DNA of 64,000 bases from the NCBI RefSeq assembly GCF_024171995.1, contig NZ_JAMTCT010000003.1, positions 248,001 through 312,000 of the forward strand, in the 5' to 3' direction. The DNA comes from Promicromonospora umidemergens. Its GTDB lineage: Bacteria > Actinomycetota > Actinomycetes > Actinomycetales > Cellulomonadaceae. The notes under the pieces were generated by a model. It did no database searches and was not told where the DNA came from. It worked only from the letters and a program-made list of their open reading frames with translations. The position numbers and the translations under genes were made by a program. Shown here piece after piece: positions 53,206 to 61,339 of the stretch (its first letter is position 1; each line of letters opens with the position of its first letter).

Positions 53206-54417
53206 TTAACCCGGGTGCCTCTTGACCGGTGCCAGCCGGACCACAGCCCGCCGGACCACCAGGAGCCGCCCCATCTGCGCCCGGTACCGCTGCACCCCGA
53301 ACCGCTCCGCCGCGTCCCGTCGGCCGGCCTCCGCGAGCGCGGAGGCTCGCGCCCGGTCGTCGACGAGCGCCGCGACGGCACCGGCGAGGGCTACGGCATC
53401 GTCGGGCGGCACGAGCAGGCCTGTCTCTCCGTCGCGGACGATCTCCGCCAGCCCCTGTGTGCGGCTCGCGACCACGGGCCGCCCGGCGAGCATCGCCTGG
53501 ACCGCCACGTTCCCGAACGGCTCCACCCGCGACGGCACGACGACGACGTCGGCGCGCGCGAACCACGCCCACGGGTCCGCGTACCCCACGAGCTCGACCG
53601 CACCGGCCAGGTCGTCCTCGTCGGCCCTGGCCCGGAGCTGGTCCTCGAACCACTCGTAGCCGGCGAACACGGACCCGCACAGCGTCAGCCGCACGTCCCG
53701 GCCGGCCCGGCGCAGGCGCGCCACGGCCTCGAGCGCGACATCGGACCCCTTGCGCGGCGACAGGCGCCCGACCAGCACGACGTGCGTCGATCCGGACCCC
53801 GGGCCCGCACCACCGTCGGCCACCGGAGACGGTGCCGCGCCGCCCGCACCGGCGTCGGGCCCTGGGGCCGCCGGCGGCCCCGGTACCCCGTTGTAGAAGA
53901 CCCGGGTCCGCTGTCTGAGCGCCGGGACCGCCGACACGACGACGTCGCGCGCCGCCACCGAGTTCACCACGACGTCGCGCGCGAGCAGCAGCGGAGCCGC
54001 CAGGCCGACCCGGACCACCCAGCGCACGTCCGCCTCCGCCTCGTGCACGTGGCACACGGGCGCCACCCCGGCGAGGCGGGCCGCGACCAGCCACGCGGGG
54101 ATCGTGAGGGTGTTGACCAGGACGGTGTCGGGTCCCAGGCGCCGGATCAGCCGAGTCATCGGTGCGAGGGCGCGCAGCGTGCTGATCCCCAGTGCGGCGA
54201 TGCCGCGCGGCGTCAGGTGCGCCTTGCGCAGTACCGGCACGTCGAGCGTCTCCACGCGTGCGCCGACGCCGCGCATCCGCTCGGCGAGCGGCCCGTCGCT
54301 CGGCAGCAGCACGACGACGTCCGCGCCCGCGTCGAGGCAGCCGACCGCGGTCTCGACCAGCTGGAGGTCGGAGCCGTAGAGGTCCACGGAGGCGTGCGCG
54401 AGCAGAACCGTTGTCAT
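53206..54417 (-). CDS. glycosyltransferase, GT4 family
   Basis: 403 residues. VLLAHASVDLYGSDLQLVETA at the N-terminus, LVGRLSPRKGSDVALEAV near residue 220 and VVPSRVEPFGNVAVQAMLAGRPVV near residue 305 (E-x7-E) define GT4. A Gly/Ala/Pro-rich insert near residues 190-210 separates the two Rossmann domains. CACAGT lies 8 nt before the ATG, so it is probably leaderless. Specificity is unknown. Confidence 0.88.
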   Translation of the reverse strand: MTTVLLAHASVDLYGSDLQLVETAVGCLDAGADVVVLLPSDGPLAERMRGVGARVETLDVPVLRKAHLTPRGIAALGISTLRALAPMTRLIRRLGPDTVLVNTLTIPAWLVAARLAGVAPVCHVHEAEADVRWVVRVGLAAPLLLARDVVVNSVAARDVVVSAVPALRQRTRVFYNGVPGPPAAPGPDAGAGGAAPSPVADGGAGPGSGSTHVVLVGRLSPRKGSDVALEAVARLRRAGRDVRLTLCGSVFAGYEWFEDQLRARADEDDLAGAVELVGYADPWAWFARADVVVVPSRVEPFGNVAVQAMLAGRPVVASRTQGLAEIVRDGETGLLVPPDDAVALAGAVAALVDDRARASALAEAGRRDAAERFGVQRYRAQMGRLLVVRRAVVRLAPVKRHPG

Positions 54418-54425
54418 GGGCGCCA

Positions 54426-54470
54426 ACTGTGCCAGCCGGGCGCCGGACAGGAGATGTCGGACCGGGTGAA
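54426..54470 (-). promoter_or_regulatory. cluster box and -10 of the GT4 gene at 54417
   Basis: Plus-strand GGGTGAA (54464-54470) reads TTCACCC for the leftward gene and is 32 nt from CACAGT (54431-54426). Another GGGTGAA is at 54492-54498. Confidence 0.55.
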
Positions 54471-54553
54471 CTCCGGCCGACCACACCGCCCGGGTGAAAT
54501 TTCCTTTCTCCGTCGAAAATGCCCCCTCACCAGGACGAAACCCGCGGGTTACC

Positions 54554-54604
54554 GGGTGACTTCGACGAGTTCACACCGCGCTGTCCGCAACTTCACCGTA
54601 CGTT
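54554..54604 (+). promoter_or_regulatory. cluster boxes and -10 of the second priming transferase
   Basis: GGGTGAC (54554-54560) is 38 nt before TACGTT (54599-54604). TTCACAC (54570-54576) and TTCACCG (54592-54598) are 22 nt apart on the same side. TACGTTGATC here closely matches TACATTGATC at 12112, the candidate -10 of the amino-sugar operon. Confidence 0.55.
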
Positions 54605-54731
54605 GATCACCAGCCACCGGCGCGATGCCGCTCGGAGAGCACTCGTACAACCCGCCAACGACGCCCTGGGTGCCGCGCGACAGCACGGGTCCGGGCACCA
54701 GCCACTCCAGCAGGAACCGAAGGGATCGAGC

Positions 54732-56291
54732 GTGACCACACACTCGGTTGACGGTGAGCCGCAGCTTCACTTCCCGGTGCGCGACGGCTTCCCGATGAAC
54801 CATGGTGCTTCGACAGCTACAGATGACGCCGACGTCCGCCCGCTCCGCGTCGCCTCCGCACCGCGTGCCCGGACCGGCTGGCAGGCCGGGTACCGGACAC
54901 GACTCCGGCTGACGGACGCCACGGTGATCGGGTCGACCCTGATCGCGGCATACGGTCTGCAGCTCGTGCTCGACGGTCCCTCGCGCTGGTCCAGCACCGA
55001 GCTGATCATGCATGCGGTCCCCGGCCTGCTGCTCGCGATCGTCTGGCTCGCGGCGCTGAACACGAACCGGGCCTACGACGTGCGTTTCTTCGGCCGCGGC
55101 ATGTCCGAGTACCAGCGCGTCCTCGACGCCACCTGGAAGTCCTTCAGCCTGATCGTCCTGCTCGCCTGGGTCACCGCCTATGCCGAGGCCCGCACCCTGC
55201 TGCTGGTCGCCGCCCCGCTCGGCATGGTGGGTCTCGTGGTGTCACGCTACGTCTGGCGGCAGCACCTGCTGCGCCAGCGCCGGCGCGGCGAGGGCGGCCT
55301 GACCATCGTCCTGGCGGTCGGCGGGCGCGAGCAGGCCGCACGGCTGATCCGGCTGCTGAACGGCGCGCCGGAGCAGGAGTTCGTCGTGGCCGGCGTCTGC
55401 GTCCCGGCGAGCGGCGTCCGGTCCGGCGAGAGGATCAGCGGCGTCCCGGTCCTCGGCGACCTCGACCACGTCGGGCAGACGGCGCACGAGATGGGGGCCG
55501 GCGCGGTCGCGGTGTGCAGCTCGCACGAGGTCACCGCCGACGTCGTGCGGCGGCTGGGCTGGGAGCTCGAGCGGTACGGCGTCGACCTGATGCTCACCGC
55601 CGAGCTGGCGGACGTCGCGGTCCCGCGGATCACCGTGTCCCCGGCTCCGGGGATGTCGCTGCTGCACGTGGACACCCCCCGGTTCGAAGGCCCCAAGTTC
55701 TCCGTGAAACAGGTCATGGACTGGGGCCTGACCGTCCTGCTGACCGTCCTGGTCGCGCCGACCCTGCTGGTCATCACGCTCGCCGTGGCACTGACCAGCC
55801 GGGGTCCGGTGTTCTACCTGTCGCACCGTGTGGGCAGGGGCGGACGCATCTTCCCGATGGTCAAGTTCCGCACCATGTACGTCGGCGCCGACCGGGACGC
55901 CGTGTCGCTGGCCGCCGCGAACGAGGCAGCAGGCCCGCTGTTCAAGATGCGTGCCGACCCACGGATCACACGGGTCGGGCGCTTCCTGCGCCGGTACTCG
56001 CTCGACGAGCTGCCCCAGCTTCTCAACGTCCTGTGCGGGCACATGAGCCTCGTCGGCCCACGTCCGCCGCTGCCCCACGAGGTGGCGGCCTACGAGGAAC
56101 GGATGCGGCGCAGGCTGCTCGTCAAGCCCGGAATGACGGGCCTGTGGCAGGTCACGGGCCGGTCCGACCTGTCCTGGGAGGAGTCCGTGCGGCTCGACGT
56201 CTACTACGCCGAGAACTGGACGCCGTTCCTCGACCTGCTGATCCTGGCCCAGACGGCCCGCGCCGTGGTCTCCGGCCGCGGCGCCTACTGA
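54732..56291 (+). CDS. priming polyprenyl glycosylphosphotransferase, WbaP-like (second copy)
   Basis: 519 residues. Same architecture as the copy at 33017: N-terminal membrane segments, a Rossmann-like domain (LTIVLAVGGREQAARLIRLL) and the catalytic C-terminus with MVKFRTM, RRYSLDELPQLLNVL and HMSLVGPRP. It starts repeat-unit synthesis by placing a sugar phosphate on undecaprenyl phosphate. GTG 54732 is preceded by GAAGGGA and avoids about 70 poorly conserved residues of the longer frame. The C-terminal region is nearly identical to the first copy, so both may use the same donor sugar. Confidence 0.9.
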   Translation: MTTHSVDGEPQLHFPVRDGFPMNHGASTATDDADVRPLRVASAPRARTGWQAGYRTRLRLTDATVIGSTLIAAYGLQLVLDGPSRWSSTELIMHAVPGLLLAIVWLAALNTNRAYDVRFFGRGMSEYQRVLDATWKSFSLIVLLAWVTAYAEARTLLLVAAPLGMVGLVVSRYVWRQHLLRQRRRGEGGLTIVLAVGGREQAARLIRLLNGAPEQEFVVAGVCVPASGVRSGERISGVPVLGDLDHVGQTAHEMGAGAVAVCSSHEVTADVVRRLGWELERYGVDLMLTAELADVAVPRITVSPAPGMSLLHVDTPRFEGPKFSVKQVMDWGLTVLLTVLVAPTLLVITLAVALTSRGPVFYLSHRVGRGGRIFPMVKFRTMYVGADRDAVSLAAANEAAGPLFKMRADPRITRVGRFLRRYSLDELPQLLNVLCGHMSLVGPRPPLPHEVAAYEERMRRRLLVKPGMTGLWQVTGRSDLSWEESVRLDVYYAENWTPFLDLLILAQTARAVVSGRGAY

Positions 56292-56295
56292 CCGG

Positions 56296-56769
56296 TCAGC
56301 CGCGCACCAGCCGCATCGGCGTGTGCGGGATCCCGTCCTCCAGGAACTCGCTGCCGTCCGGCTCGAACCCGTGCTTGCCGTACCAGCGCGTCAGCGGGGA
56401 CTGCGCGTCCAGCACGACGTCGCGGTCGTCGCCGGCGTCGTCGATGTACTTCAGCGCCGCACGCATGAGCTCGTCGGAGTGGCCCTTGCCTCGCGCGCCC
56501 TTGACCAGGGCCACGCGGCCGATGCGCCAGGCCCCGCCGTCGTCGAGCACGCGGGCTGTGCCGAGCACGCGGGTCCCGCCGTCGGACACGGAGTCGGGCG
56601 CCGCCTCGCCGAGGCCGACGACCAGCACGGTCGTCGGCTCGAGGTCGCGCCCGTCCAGGTCGTCGTACGGGCAGTCCTGCTCGACGACGAACACGTCCTG
56701 GCGCAGCTTCCAGACCCCATAGGCGATGGCGACATCGAGCTGGGCGAGCGGGGTGGTGATGATCTGCAC
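56296..56769 (-). CDS. GNAT N-acetyltransferase, ElaA-like
   Basis: 157 residues, the usual length of the ElaA group. YGVWKLRQDVFVVEQDCPYDDLDGRDLEP near residue 16 is the family signature. The acetyl-CoA loop is RVALVKGARGKGHSDELM near residue 86. The substrate is unknown. GTG 56769 is chosen because the family begins just before IITTPL. It is convergent with the priming transferase, separated by only 4 nt. Confidence 0.85.
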   Translation of the reverse strand: MQIITTPLAQLDVAIAYGVWKLRQDVFVVEQDCPYDDLDGRDLEPTTVLVVGLGEAAPDSVSDGGTRVLGTARVLDDGGAWRIGRVALVKGARGKGHSDELMRAALKYIDDAGDDRDVVLDAQSPLTRWYGKHGFEPDGSEFLEDGIPHTPMRLVRG

Positions 56770-56843
56770 GGGGTCGATGCTCGCACGTCTTGGCCGCGCG
56801 GAACATATCGCCGGCCGTCTTCCTGCCGTCCGGCGGGCACCGC

Positions 56844-58865
56844 TCAGCCGACCGGCAGGTACCGCTTCCACCAGTCCAGGATCAGCTCGAAGCGCTGCTG
56901 ACGGTGCCGCGGCCGCCCGGTGCGGGACAGCTCGTGGTTCTCCCCGGGGAAGACCACCAGCTCGGTCTCGACCCCGTGCCGCTTGAGCGTCGAGTAGTAG
57001 CGCTCCGCCTGGGACAACGGGCAGCGCAGGTCGAGCTCGGAGTGCATGACCAGCGTGGGGGTACGCACCTGGTCGGCGACGGCCTGCGGCGACTGCGCGG
57101 CCACCTGCTCAGGGGTCTCGCCCACGTACTCGAGGCCGAAGAACGATCCGATGTCGCTGGTCCCGAAGAACCCCTCCGGGTCGAGGAAGCCGCGCTCCAC
57201 GATCGCGCCGGCGAAGCGGTGGTCGTTGGCGATGGCCCACGCCGTGAGATAGCCGCCGTACGAGCCGCCCAGCACGCCCACGCGGGACCCGTCCAGGCGT
57301 CCGTCCGCCGCCACCGCGCCGTCCAGGAAGTCCAGGACGTCGGTCAGGTCGACCGTGCCCATCGCCTGGCGGACGGCGCGGCCGTGGGCCTGCCCGTAGC
57401 CCGCCGAGCCGCGCGGATTGCAGTACACGACGGCGTACCCGGCGTCGACCAGCACCTGCGTCTCGTCGAACAGCCCGACACCGTAGGACGCGTAGGGTCC
57501 GCCGTGGATCATCAGCAGTGTCGGGTGGTTGCCGGTTCCTTCCGGGACGGCGAGCCAACCATGCACCGCGTACCCGTCACGTCCGGTGACGGTCAGCTCC
57601 TTCGGGGTCACGACGCCGGCCGCGCGCAGCGGCGCGGAGAAGTCCGTCCGACGGCGCAGCTCGCCACCTGCCGCCAGGTCCACGACACCCAGGTCGCCAT
57701 AGCTCCCGGCGTCCGCGTACGACACGGCGAGGGTTGCGCCCCCGACCCCGAACTCGGAGACGACGACGTCGCCGCTGGTCAGCTGGGTCGTGACGCCGTC
57801 GTCGGCGACCCGGACCACCTGCTGGGTGCCCCGGTCCGCGAGGGCGAGCAGCACGCCGCCGTCCGCCAGGGGAACGGGCTCCCCGCCGACCTCCTGCGTC
57901 TCCGGGTCGGTGAGCCGACGCGGCCCCGGGTCGGCCCACGCGGACAGCACGTACAGCGCGGCGTTGCGGGCCACGAAGTCCTTGCCCTCAGGACCGAGGT
58001 CCTGCGCGACCACGTACAGCTCGCCGCCCGGACCGAACGCGATCGCCTGCGGGCCCAGCGTGCCGAGGTCGACGTCGGACCCGCCACCGGCCGGCGCGGC
58101 GAGCGGCAGCACGCGCACGATGCCGCGCGCCACCTGCCCAGCGCCCTGCTCGCGCTCGGCGATGACCCCGATCGAGCCGCCGTCCGGCGTGAAGGCGATC
58201 CCGCTGTGGTCGACGTCGTCGGTGGTCACGCGCCGCGGCTCCGGCACAGCGGGGCGTGGTTCTGCCTCGCCCTGCGCGGTCGGTGCTGGCTGCACCACCG
58301 GCTCGGCGGCGACGTCGGGCACGTCGACGACGAACACGTGCTGCGGCCGGTCACGGTGGTAGCCCAGGCCGTTGCGCGTCCAGCTCCACCCGGTGATGCG
58401 ACGAGGCGCCTCGGCGCCCGCCGCTATGCCCTCGACCGAGCCGTAACGACCCGGCTCGGGCTCACGGCTCAGGAAGGCGAGGCGCTTGCCGTCCGGCGAC
58501 CAGCGGAAGTCGCTCACGCCCAGCGTGCGGTCCGTGACCTGCACGGCCTCGCCGCCACCGGTCGGGAGCACCCAGAGCTGCGGCGCGGCCTCGGGCTGGG
58601 CGCGCAGGAAGGCGACCAGGGCGCCGTCGGGCGAGATGCGCGGGGCCGTGTCGCGGAAGCCACGGGTCAGGCGGCGGGGCGCCCCGCCGGCCTTGCTGGT
58701 CGGGCCTGCCGGGTCCGTCGGGTCCGTCGGCACCCGCCAGAGCTGCCCAACGGTGGCGTCGGCGTCGAGGTCGGGGCGGGTCACCGACACGACGGCCCAG
58801 GTGCCGTCCGGATGGACGGTGGGCCGCGAGACGGTACGGATCAGCGGAAGGTCGGTGGCCTGCAT
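56844..58865 (-). CDS. S9 family serine peptidase (acylaminoacyl-peptidase/DPP type)
   Basis: 673 residues. A beta-propeller domain (about residues 20-400, with repeated SPDG turns) is followed by an alpha/beta hydrolase. The nucleophile is in GGSYGGYL (about S535), with the aspartate in HSELDLRCP (about D611) and the histidine in GENHEL (about H644). It should cut short peptides in the cytoplasm; no signal peptide is seen. TAATGT lies 7 nt before the ATG, so it is probably leaderless. It is unrelated in function to the glycan cluster. Confidence 0.92.
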   Translation of the reverse strand: MQATDLPLIRTVSRPTVHPDGTWAVVSVTRPDLDADATVGQLWRVPTDPTDPAGPTSKAGGAPRRLTRGFRDTAPRISPDGALVAFLRAQPEAAPQLWVLPTGGGEAVQVTDRTLGVSDFRWSPDGKRLAFLSREPEPGRYGSVEGIAAGAEAPRRITGWSWTRNGLGYHRDRPQHVFVVDVPDVAAEPVVQPAPTAQGEAEPRPAVPEPRRVTTDDVDHSGIAFTPDGGSIGVIAEREQGAGQVARGIVRVLPLAAPAGGGSDVDLGTLGPQAIAFGPGGELYVVAQDLGPEGKDFVARNAALYVLSAWADPGPRRLTDPETQEVGGEPVPLADGGVLLALADRGTQQVVRVADDGVTTQLTSGDVVVSEFGVGGATLAVSYADAGSYGDLGVVDLAAGGELRRRTDFSAPLRAAGVVTPKELTVTGRDGYAVHGWLAVPEGTGNHPTLLMIHGGPYASYGVGLFDETQVLVDAGYAVVYCNPRGSAGYGQAHGRAVRQAMGTVDLTDVLDFLDGAVAADGRLDGSRVGVLGGSYGGYLTAWAIANDHRFAGAIVERGFLDPEGFFGTSDIGSFFGLEYVGETPEQVAAQSPQAVADQVRTPTLVMHSELDLRCPLSQAERYYSTLKRHGVETELVVFPGENHELSRTGRPRHRQQRFELILDWWKRYLPVG

Positions 58866-58894
58866 GACCTGGACATTACCCGCACCCGATCCTG

Positions 58895-58964
58895 GGGTGG
58901 TCGGTAAAACGTCAGGTGGTCGGCACCCCAGGCTGCCGACCACCTGACGTTTTACCGACCACCC
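58895..58964. repeat. 31-bp perfect inverted repeat (long hairpin)
   Basis: Arms 58895-58925 and 58934-58964 are perfectly complementary and enclose an 8-nt loop. Each arm itself holds two copies of GGTGGTCGG around GTAAAACGTCA. There is no T-tract on either side. It lies between the DUF456 gene and the leaderless promoter of the S9 peptidase, both leftward, so it may stop read-through or be a dispersed repeat. Confidence 0.9.
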
Positions 58965-58977
58965 GAGGCCGACCTGC

Positions 58978-59460
58978 TCAGGTGATGAGGAGGCCGACCA
59001 CCCAGGCGCCCGACGCGATCAGCGCGCCGACGAGCTGCACGCCGATGGTGATCAAGGTGGCCTGGACGGCTGTCTTGGTGGAGGTCCACGCCACCGACAC
59101 GTCCTTGTTCCGGGCCCACTCCAGCAGGAAGATCGCGCCGACGAAGAAGAGGAACAGGCCGATCACCGGCACCACGAAGAAGCCGATGATGCCGGCGATG
59201 CCGCCGACGGCGAGGGTCTGCCAGGGCACCTTGGCCTTGCGCATGTGCTTGCCCGCGATCACCCACTGCGCCACCTCTGCGATGACGATGACGACCGCCG
59301 CGACGCTGAACACGACCCACGCCTCGACGCCGCCGGTCATGATCGCCCACACGAGGATGCCGCCCAGCACGAGGACCGCACCCGGCAACACCTGGACGAC
59401 GATGCCGATCAGGCCAACCAGGACGGCCACACCGACGAGTACTTCTCCGAGAACGCTCAC
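58978..59460 (-). CDS. DUF456 domain membrane protein
   Basis: 160 residues with about four membrane segments. VQVLPGAVLVLGGILVWAI near residue 22 and the GGIAGIIGFFVVPVIGLFL glycine-rich segment near residue 87 fit DUF456, a family of unknown function. The GTG is 6 nt after TAGGGT, consistent with a leaderless transcript. It ends 14 nt before the long hairpin. Confidence 0.85.
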   Translation of the reverse strand: MSVLGEVLVGVAVLVGLIGIVVQVLPGAVLVLGGILVWAIMTGGVEAWVVFSVAAVVIVIAEVAQWVIAGKHMRKAKVPWQTLAVGGIAGIIGFFVVPVIGLFLFFVGAIFLLEWARNKDVSVAWTSTKTAVQATLITIGVQLVGALIASGAWVVGLLIT

Positions 59461-59484
59461 GGCCGCACCCTAGCGGTCGGGCGA

Positions 59485-59838
59485 TCAGTTCCAGAACACC
59501 GCGACCAGGATGTTTACCAAGGTGAGGCCGAGCACGGAGCCCTTGAGGCCCGGCGAGACGTCCTCGCCCTTGCGGACGGCGAGCACAGCCAGCACGGCGA
59601 CGGCGAGCGCGACGACCAGCTTGACGCCGATCTTGGCCATGTCCAGCTCGCCACCGCCGAAGGGCCCGGCCATCTCAGCGATGCCGACCATGATGATGCC
59701 AGCGGCGGCGGCACCCATGGCGCCGTGTGAAACACCCTTGTAGAGCGCCTTGGTGCGCAGCGACGCGATCGAACCGCCGAACACGAGCGCCCAGCTCGCG
59801 AAGTGCAGGAACACGAAGACGTTGTAGAGGAACTCCAT
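59485..59838 (-). CDS. small conserved membrane protein, unknown function
   Basis: 117 residues, three or four hydrophobic segments: YNVFVFLHFASWALVFGGSIASL at the N-terminus, a Gly/Ala-rich central helix and LGLTLVNILVAVFWN at the end. I recognise the general type but no named family. TATAGC lies 8 nt before the ATG. It ends 24 nt before the DUF456 gene, with which it shares strand. Confidence 0.75.
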   Translation of the reverse strand: MEFLYNVFVFLHFASWALVFGGSIASLRTKALYKGVSHGAMGAAAAGIIMVGIAEMAGPFGGGELDMAKIGVKLVVALAVAVLAVLAVRKGEDVSPGLKGSVLGLTLVNILVAVFWN

Positions 59839-60180
59839 GCCCGGATGCTATATGGCGGGATGGTGCGGAAGGCGCCGGATCGGCGTGGTTCACCTCACCA
59901 CCCGAACCTGGTGCTGATCTACGCGCCGCCTTGCAGGTCGGCGGTCGCCACCTGCGATCACCCATCGAAATTCGACGCCGTACCTGGATCACGCGACCGT
60001 CCACGACCCGAGGACACCGGGAGCAGCAGTAGAACCCGGACCAGCTCGCACCATGCGAACCGCACCATGCGTGTCATAGGCGAAATTCGTGGACCAAGCG
60101 CATCCGTTCTTGCTGGCGCGCGGGCGTCCGCTGCGACTCGCCCGCGAGACGGACGGCGCAGGGAACACACGCAGGGAACA
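59839..60180. other. gene-free stretch
   Basis: No supported gene. The open frames here lack start signals and coding character. It holds two CGCACCATGCG copies near 60050 and a perfect tandem duplication of GCAGGGAACACAC (60158-60170 and 60171-60183). AT content rises towards 60 kb. Confidence 0.5.
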
Positions 60181-60219
60181 CACCAAGAGCACCCGGCTTA
60201 ACGCCGAGGGCTCTTGGTG
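60181..60219 (-). terminator. hairpin terminator after the small membrane protein gene
   Basis: Perfect 10-bp arms, CACCAAGAGC (60181-60190) and GCTCTTGGTG (60210-60219), with a further CGGC/GCCG pairing inside the loop. It begins 4 nt past the stop codon at 60224 on the minus strand. The downstream T-run is weak. Confidence 0.6.
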
Positions 60220-60223
60220 CGAT

Positions 60224-60439
60224 CTACGACTCGTTCGGGGACGACTTCCCCTCCAGTTCACGTCGCCTCAGGAGGAGTTCGAGAGGAACCCAGACGACTA
60301 ACGTAATTCCGAGATAGATCAGGATCGCACCAATTGCGTCCGATCTTGCCGAGCCGTCCGTGAATACGTCACTGGCAAGCATCCCCAGAAGGAATGTCCA
60401 GATCGGAAGAAAGCGCCAGCTCCAACGAGTCAGGATCAC
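60224..60439 (-). CDS. small two-helix membrane protein, unknown function
   Basis: 71 residues with two hydrophobic segments (about 8-26 and 36-56) and a charged C-terminus (RRRELEGKSSPNES). GTG 60439 has GAAGGG upstream. It starts 10 nt after the stop of the secreted protein gene at 60450, so the two form an operon closed by a hairpin terminator. The small membrane partner could be an immunity or anchoring protein; that is speculation. Confidence 0.65.
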   Translation of the reverse strand: MILTRWSWRFLPIWTFLLGMLASDVFTDGSARSDAIGAILIYLGITLVVWVPLELLLRRRELEGKSSPNES

Positions 60440-60449
60440 ATCGCCCTTC

Positions 60450-60959
60450 TTAGTAGCACTTCGCCTGAACCAGCAGAGGCGGGATATTGGGGAGCGGGTA
60501 GGTGTACCGGAACTCCCAACGCGCACACCTGTCCAACTGGCTGTTGTTGTAGTCCGCGACTGTAACGTAGATCGCCGTGGCGATCACCAGGCCAGCCGGA
60601 CCCGCCAGGCTGAACAGGGCGATCGCGGTGGCGGCCGACCCGTTGTTGATCGCCTTCGCCGCCGCCTTCGACATGCGGACGTAGATGAACTTGCCGAAGG
60701 TGACACCCTTCGTCGATATCTCGCCGTTACCCTCGGCCGGGAGTGGCCCGTACCCGATACCCAGGTTCGGGCTGTTGGCGATCGCGGCCTCAATCTCGGC
60801 CTCGGTGAATCCCTGGCGCTCAAGCTCTACGAACGTGATAACGCCCGCCTGCTGCTGCGCCGGGGCCTTTTCTGCCGCCGATGCGACGGTCGCGCCGGTA
60901 CCGAACAGCGTAGCCGTGACGAGGACGCCGACAATGGCGCGCATGACGCGTGTGTACAA
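60450..60959 (-). CDS. secreted protein of unknown function with hydrophobic core segment
   Basis: 169 residues. A signal peptide ends near VASAAEK. An N-terminal part with FVELERQGFTEAEIEAAIANSPNLGIGYGPL is followed by a Lys/Ala helix and a strongly hydrophobic stretch (ATAIALFSLAGPAGLVIATAIYV, about residues 109-131). The C-terminus has two cysteines (DRCARW and a terminal KCY). I do not recognise the family. TTG 60959 is chosen because GGGGAG lies 5 nt upstream. Codon use is less GC-rich than in its neighbours, suggesting recent acquisition. Confidence 0.65.
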   Translation of the reverse strand: MYTRVMRAIVGVLVTATLFGTGATVASAAEKAPAQQQAGVITFVELERQGFTEAEIEAAIANSPNLGIGYGPLPAEGNGEISTKGVTFGKFIYVRMSKAAAKAINNGSAATAIALFSLAGPAGLVIATAIYVTVADYNNSQLDRCARWEFRYTYPLPNIPPLLVQAKCY

Positions 60960-60987
60960 GTTTACTCCCCTTGGTTCGTGACCATTA

Positions 60988-61007
60988 ATGAGCCGTTCTT
61001 GGCTCAT
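60988..61007 (-). promoter_or_regulatory. short hairpin or operator upstream of the secreted protein gene
   Basis: ATGAGCC and GGCTCAT form a perfect 7-bp inverted repeat around GTTCTT, 28 nt before the TTG start. It may be an mRNA leader hairpin or an operator. Confidence 0.4.
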
Positions 61008-61326
61008 CGATGACCATGCCAGAGGCGTGCGAAAATTCCATCAAAGTAGGACAAGTGTGATGTTCGTTACATACGGCTGCGGATCCTGCCGAGATCGACC
61101 ATGGCGCCTCGGAGTGCCCGCCGACTGACTGACCGGAGTGCCGCACGCCGCTGGGTGACCGCCATGCCAGCGGCATCGGCAGGCAGCCGCCCGGCACTGC
61201 TGCGGCCCGCCAGGGCGAACATCACCGAACCCCACTAAATCGATGGGGTAACACATAGGCGCTGTCGATGCGAGCGATAGGCATCCACTATGTGGACGTG
61301 GCCTTCCGCCCGTCACCAACCGGGGT

Positions 61327-61332
61327 TAACGT
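61327..61332 (+). promoter_or_regulatory. -10 of the sulfur-assimilation operon
   Basis: TAACGT lies 7 nt before the ATG of the leader peptide, the usual geometry of leaderless transcripts in this window. A CCAC-TAT-GTGG palindrome (61287-61297) lies 29 nt upstream of the -10 and could be an operator. The stretch 61008-61326 contains no supported gene. Confidence 0.55.
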
Positions 61333-61339
61333 CTTCGCC

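Noticed and set aside
59803-60201. A 132-codon plus-strand frame in the gene-free stretch
   Set aside because: Residue make-up and the lack of a start signal do not support a gene; it also runs antisense to the small membrane protein at its start.
61041-61319. A 92-codon minus-strand frame upstream of the sulfur operon
   Set aside because: No ribosome site, no domain, and composition typical of random frames; it would cross the presumed operator of the sulfur operon.
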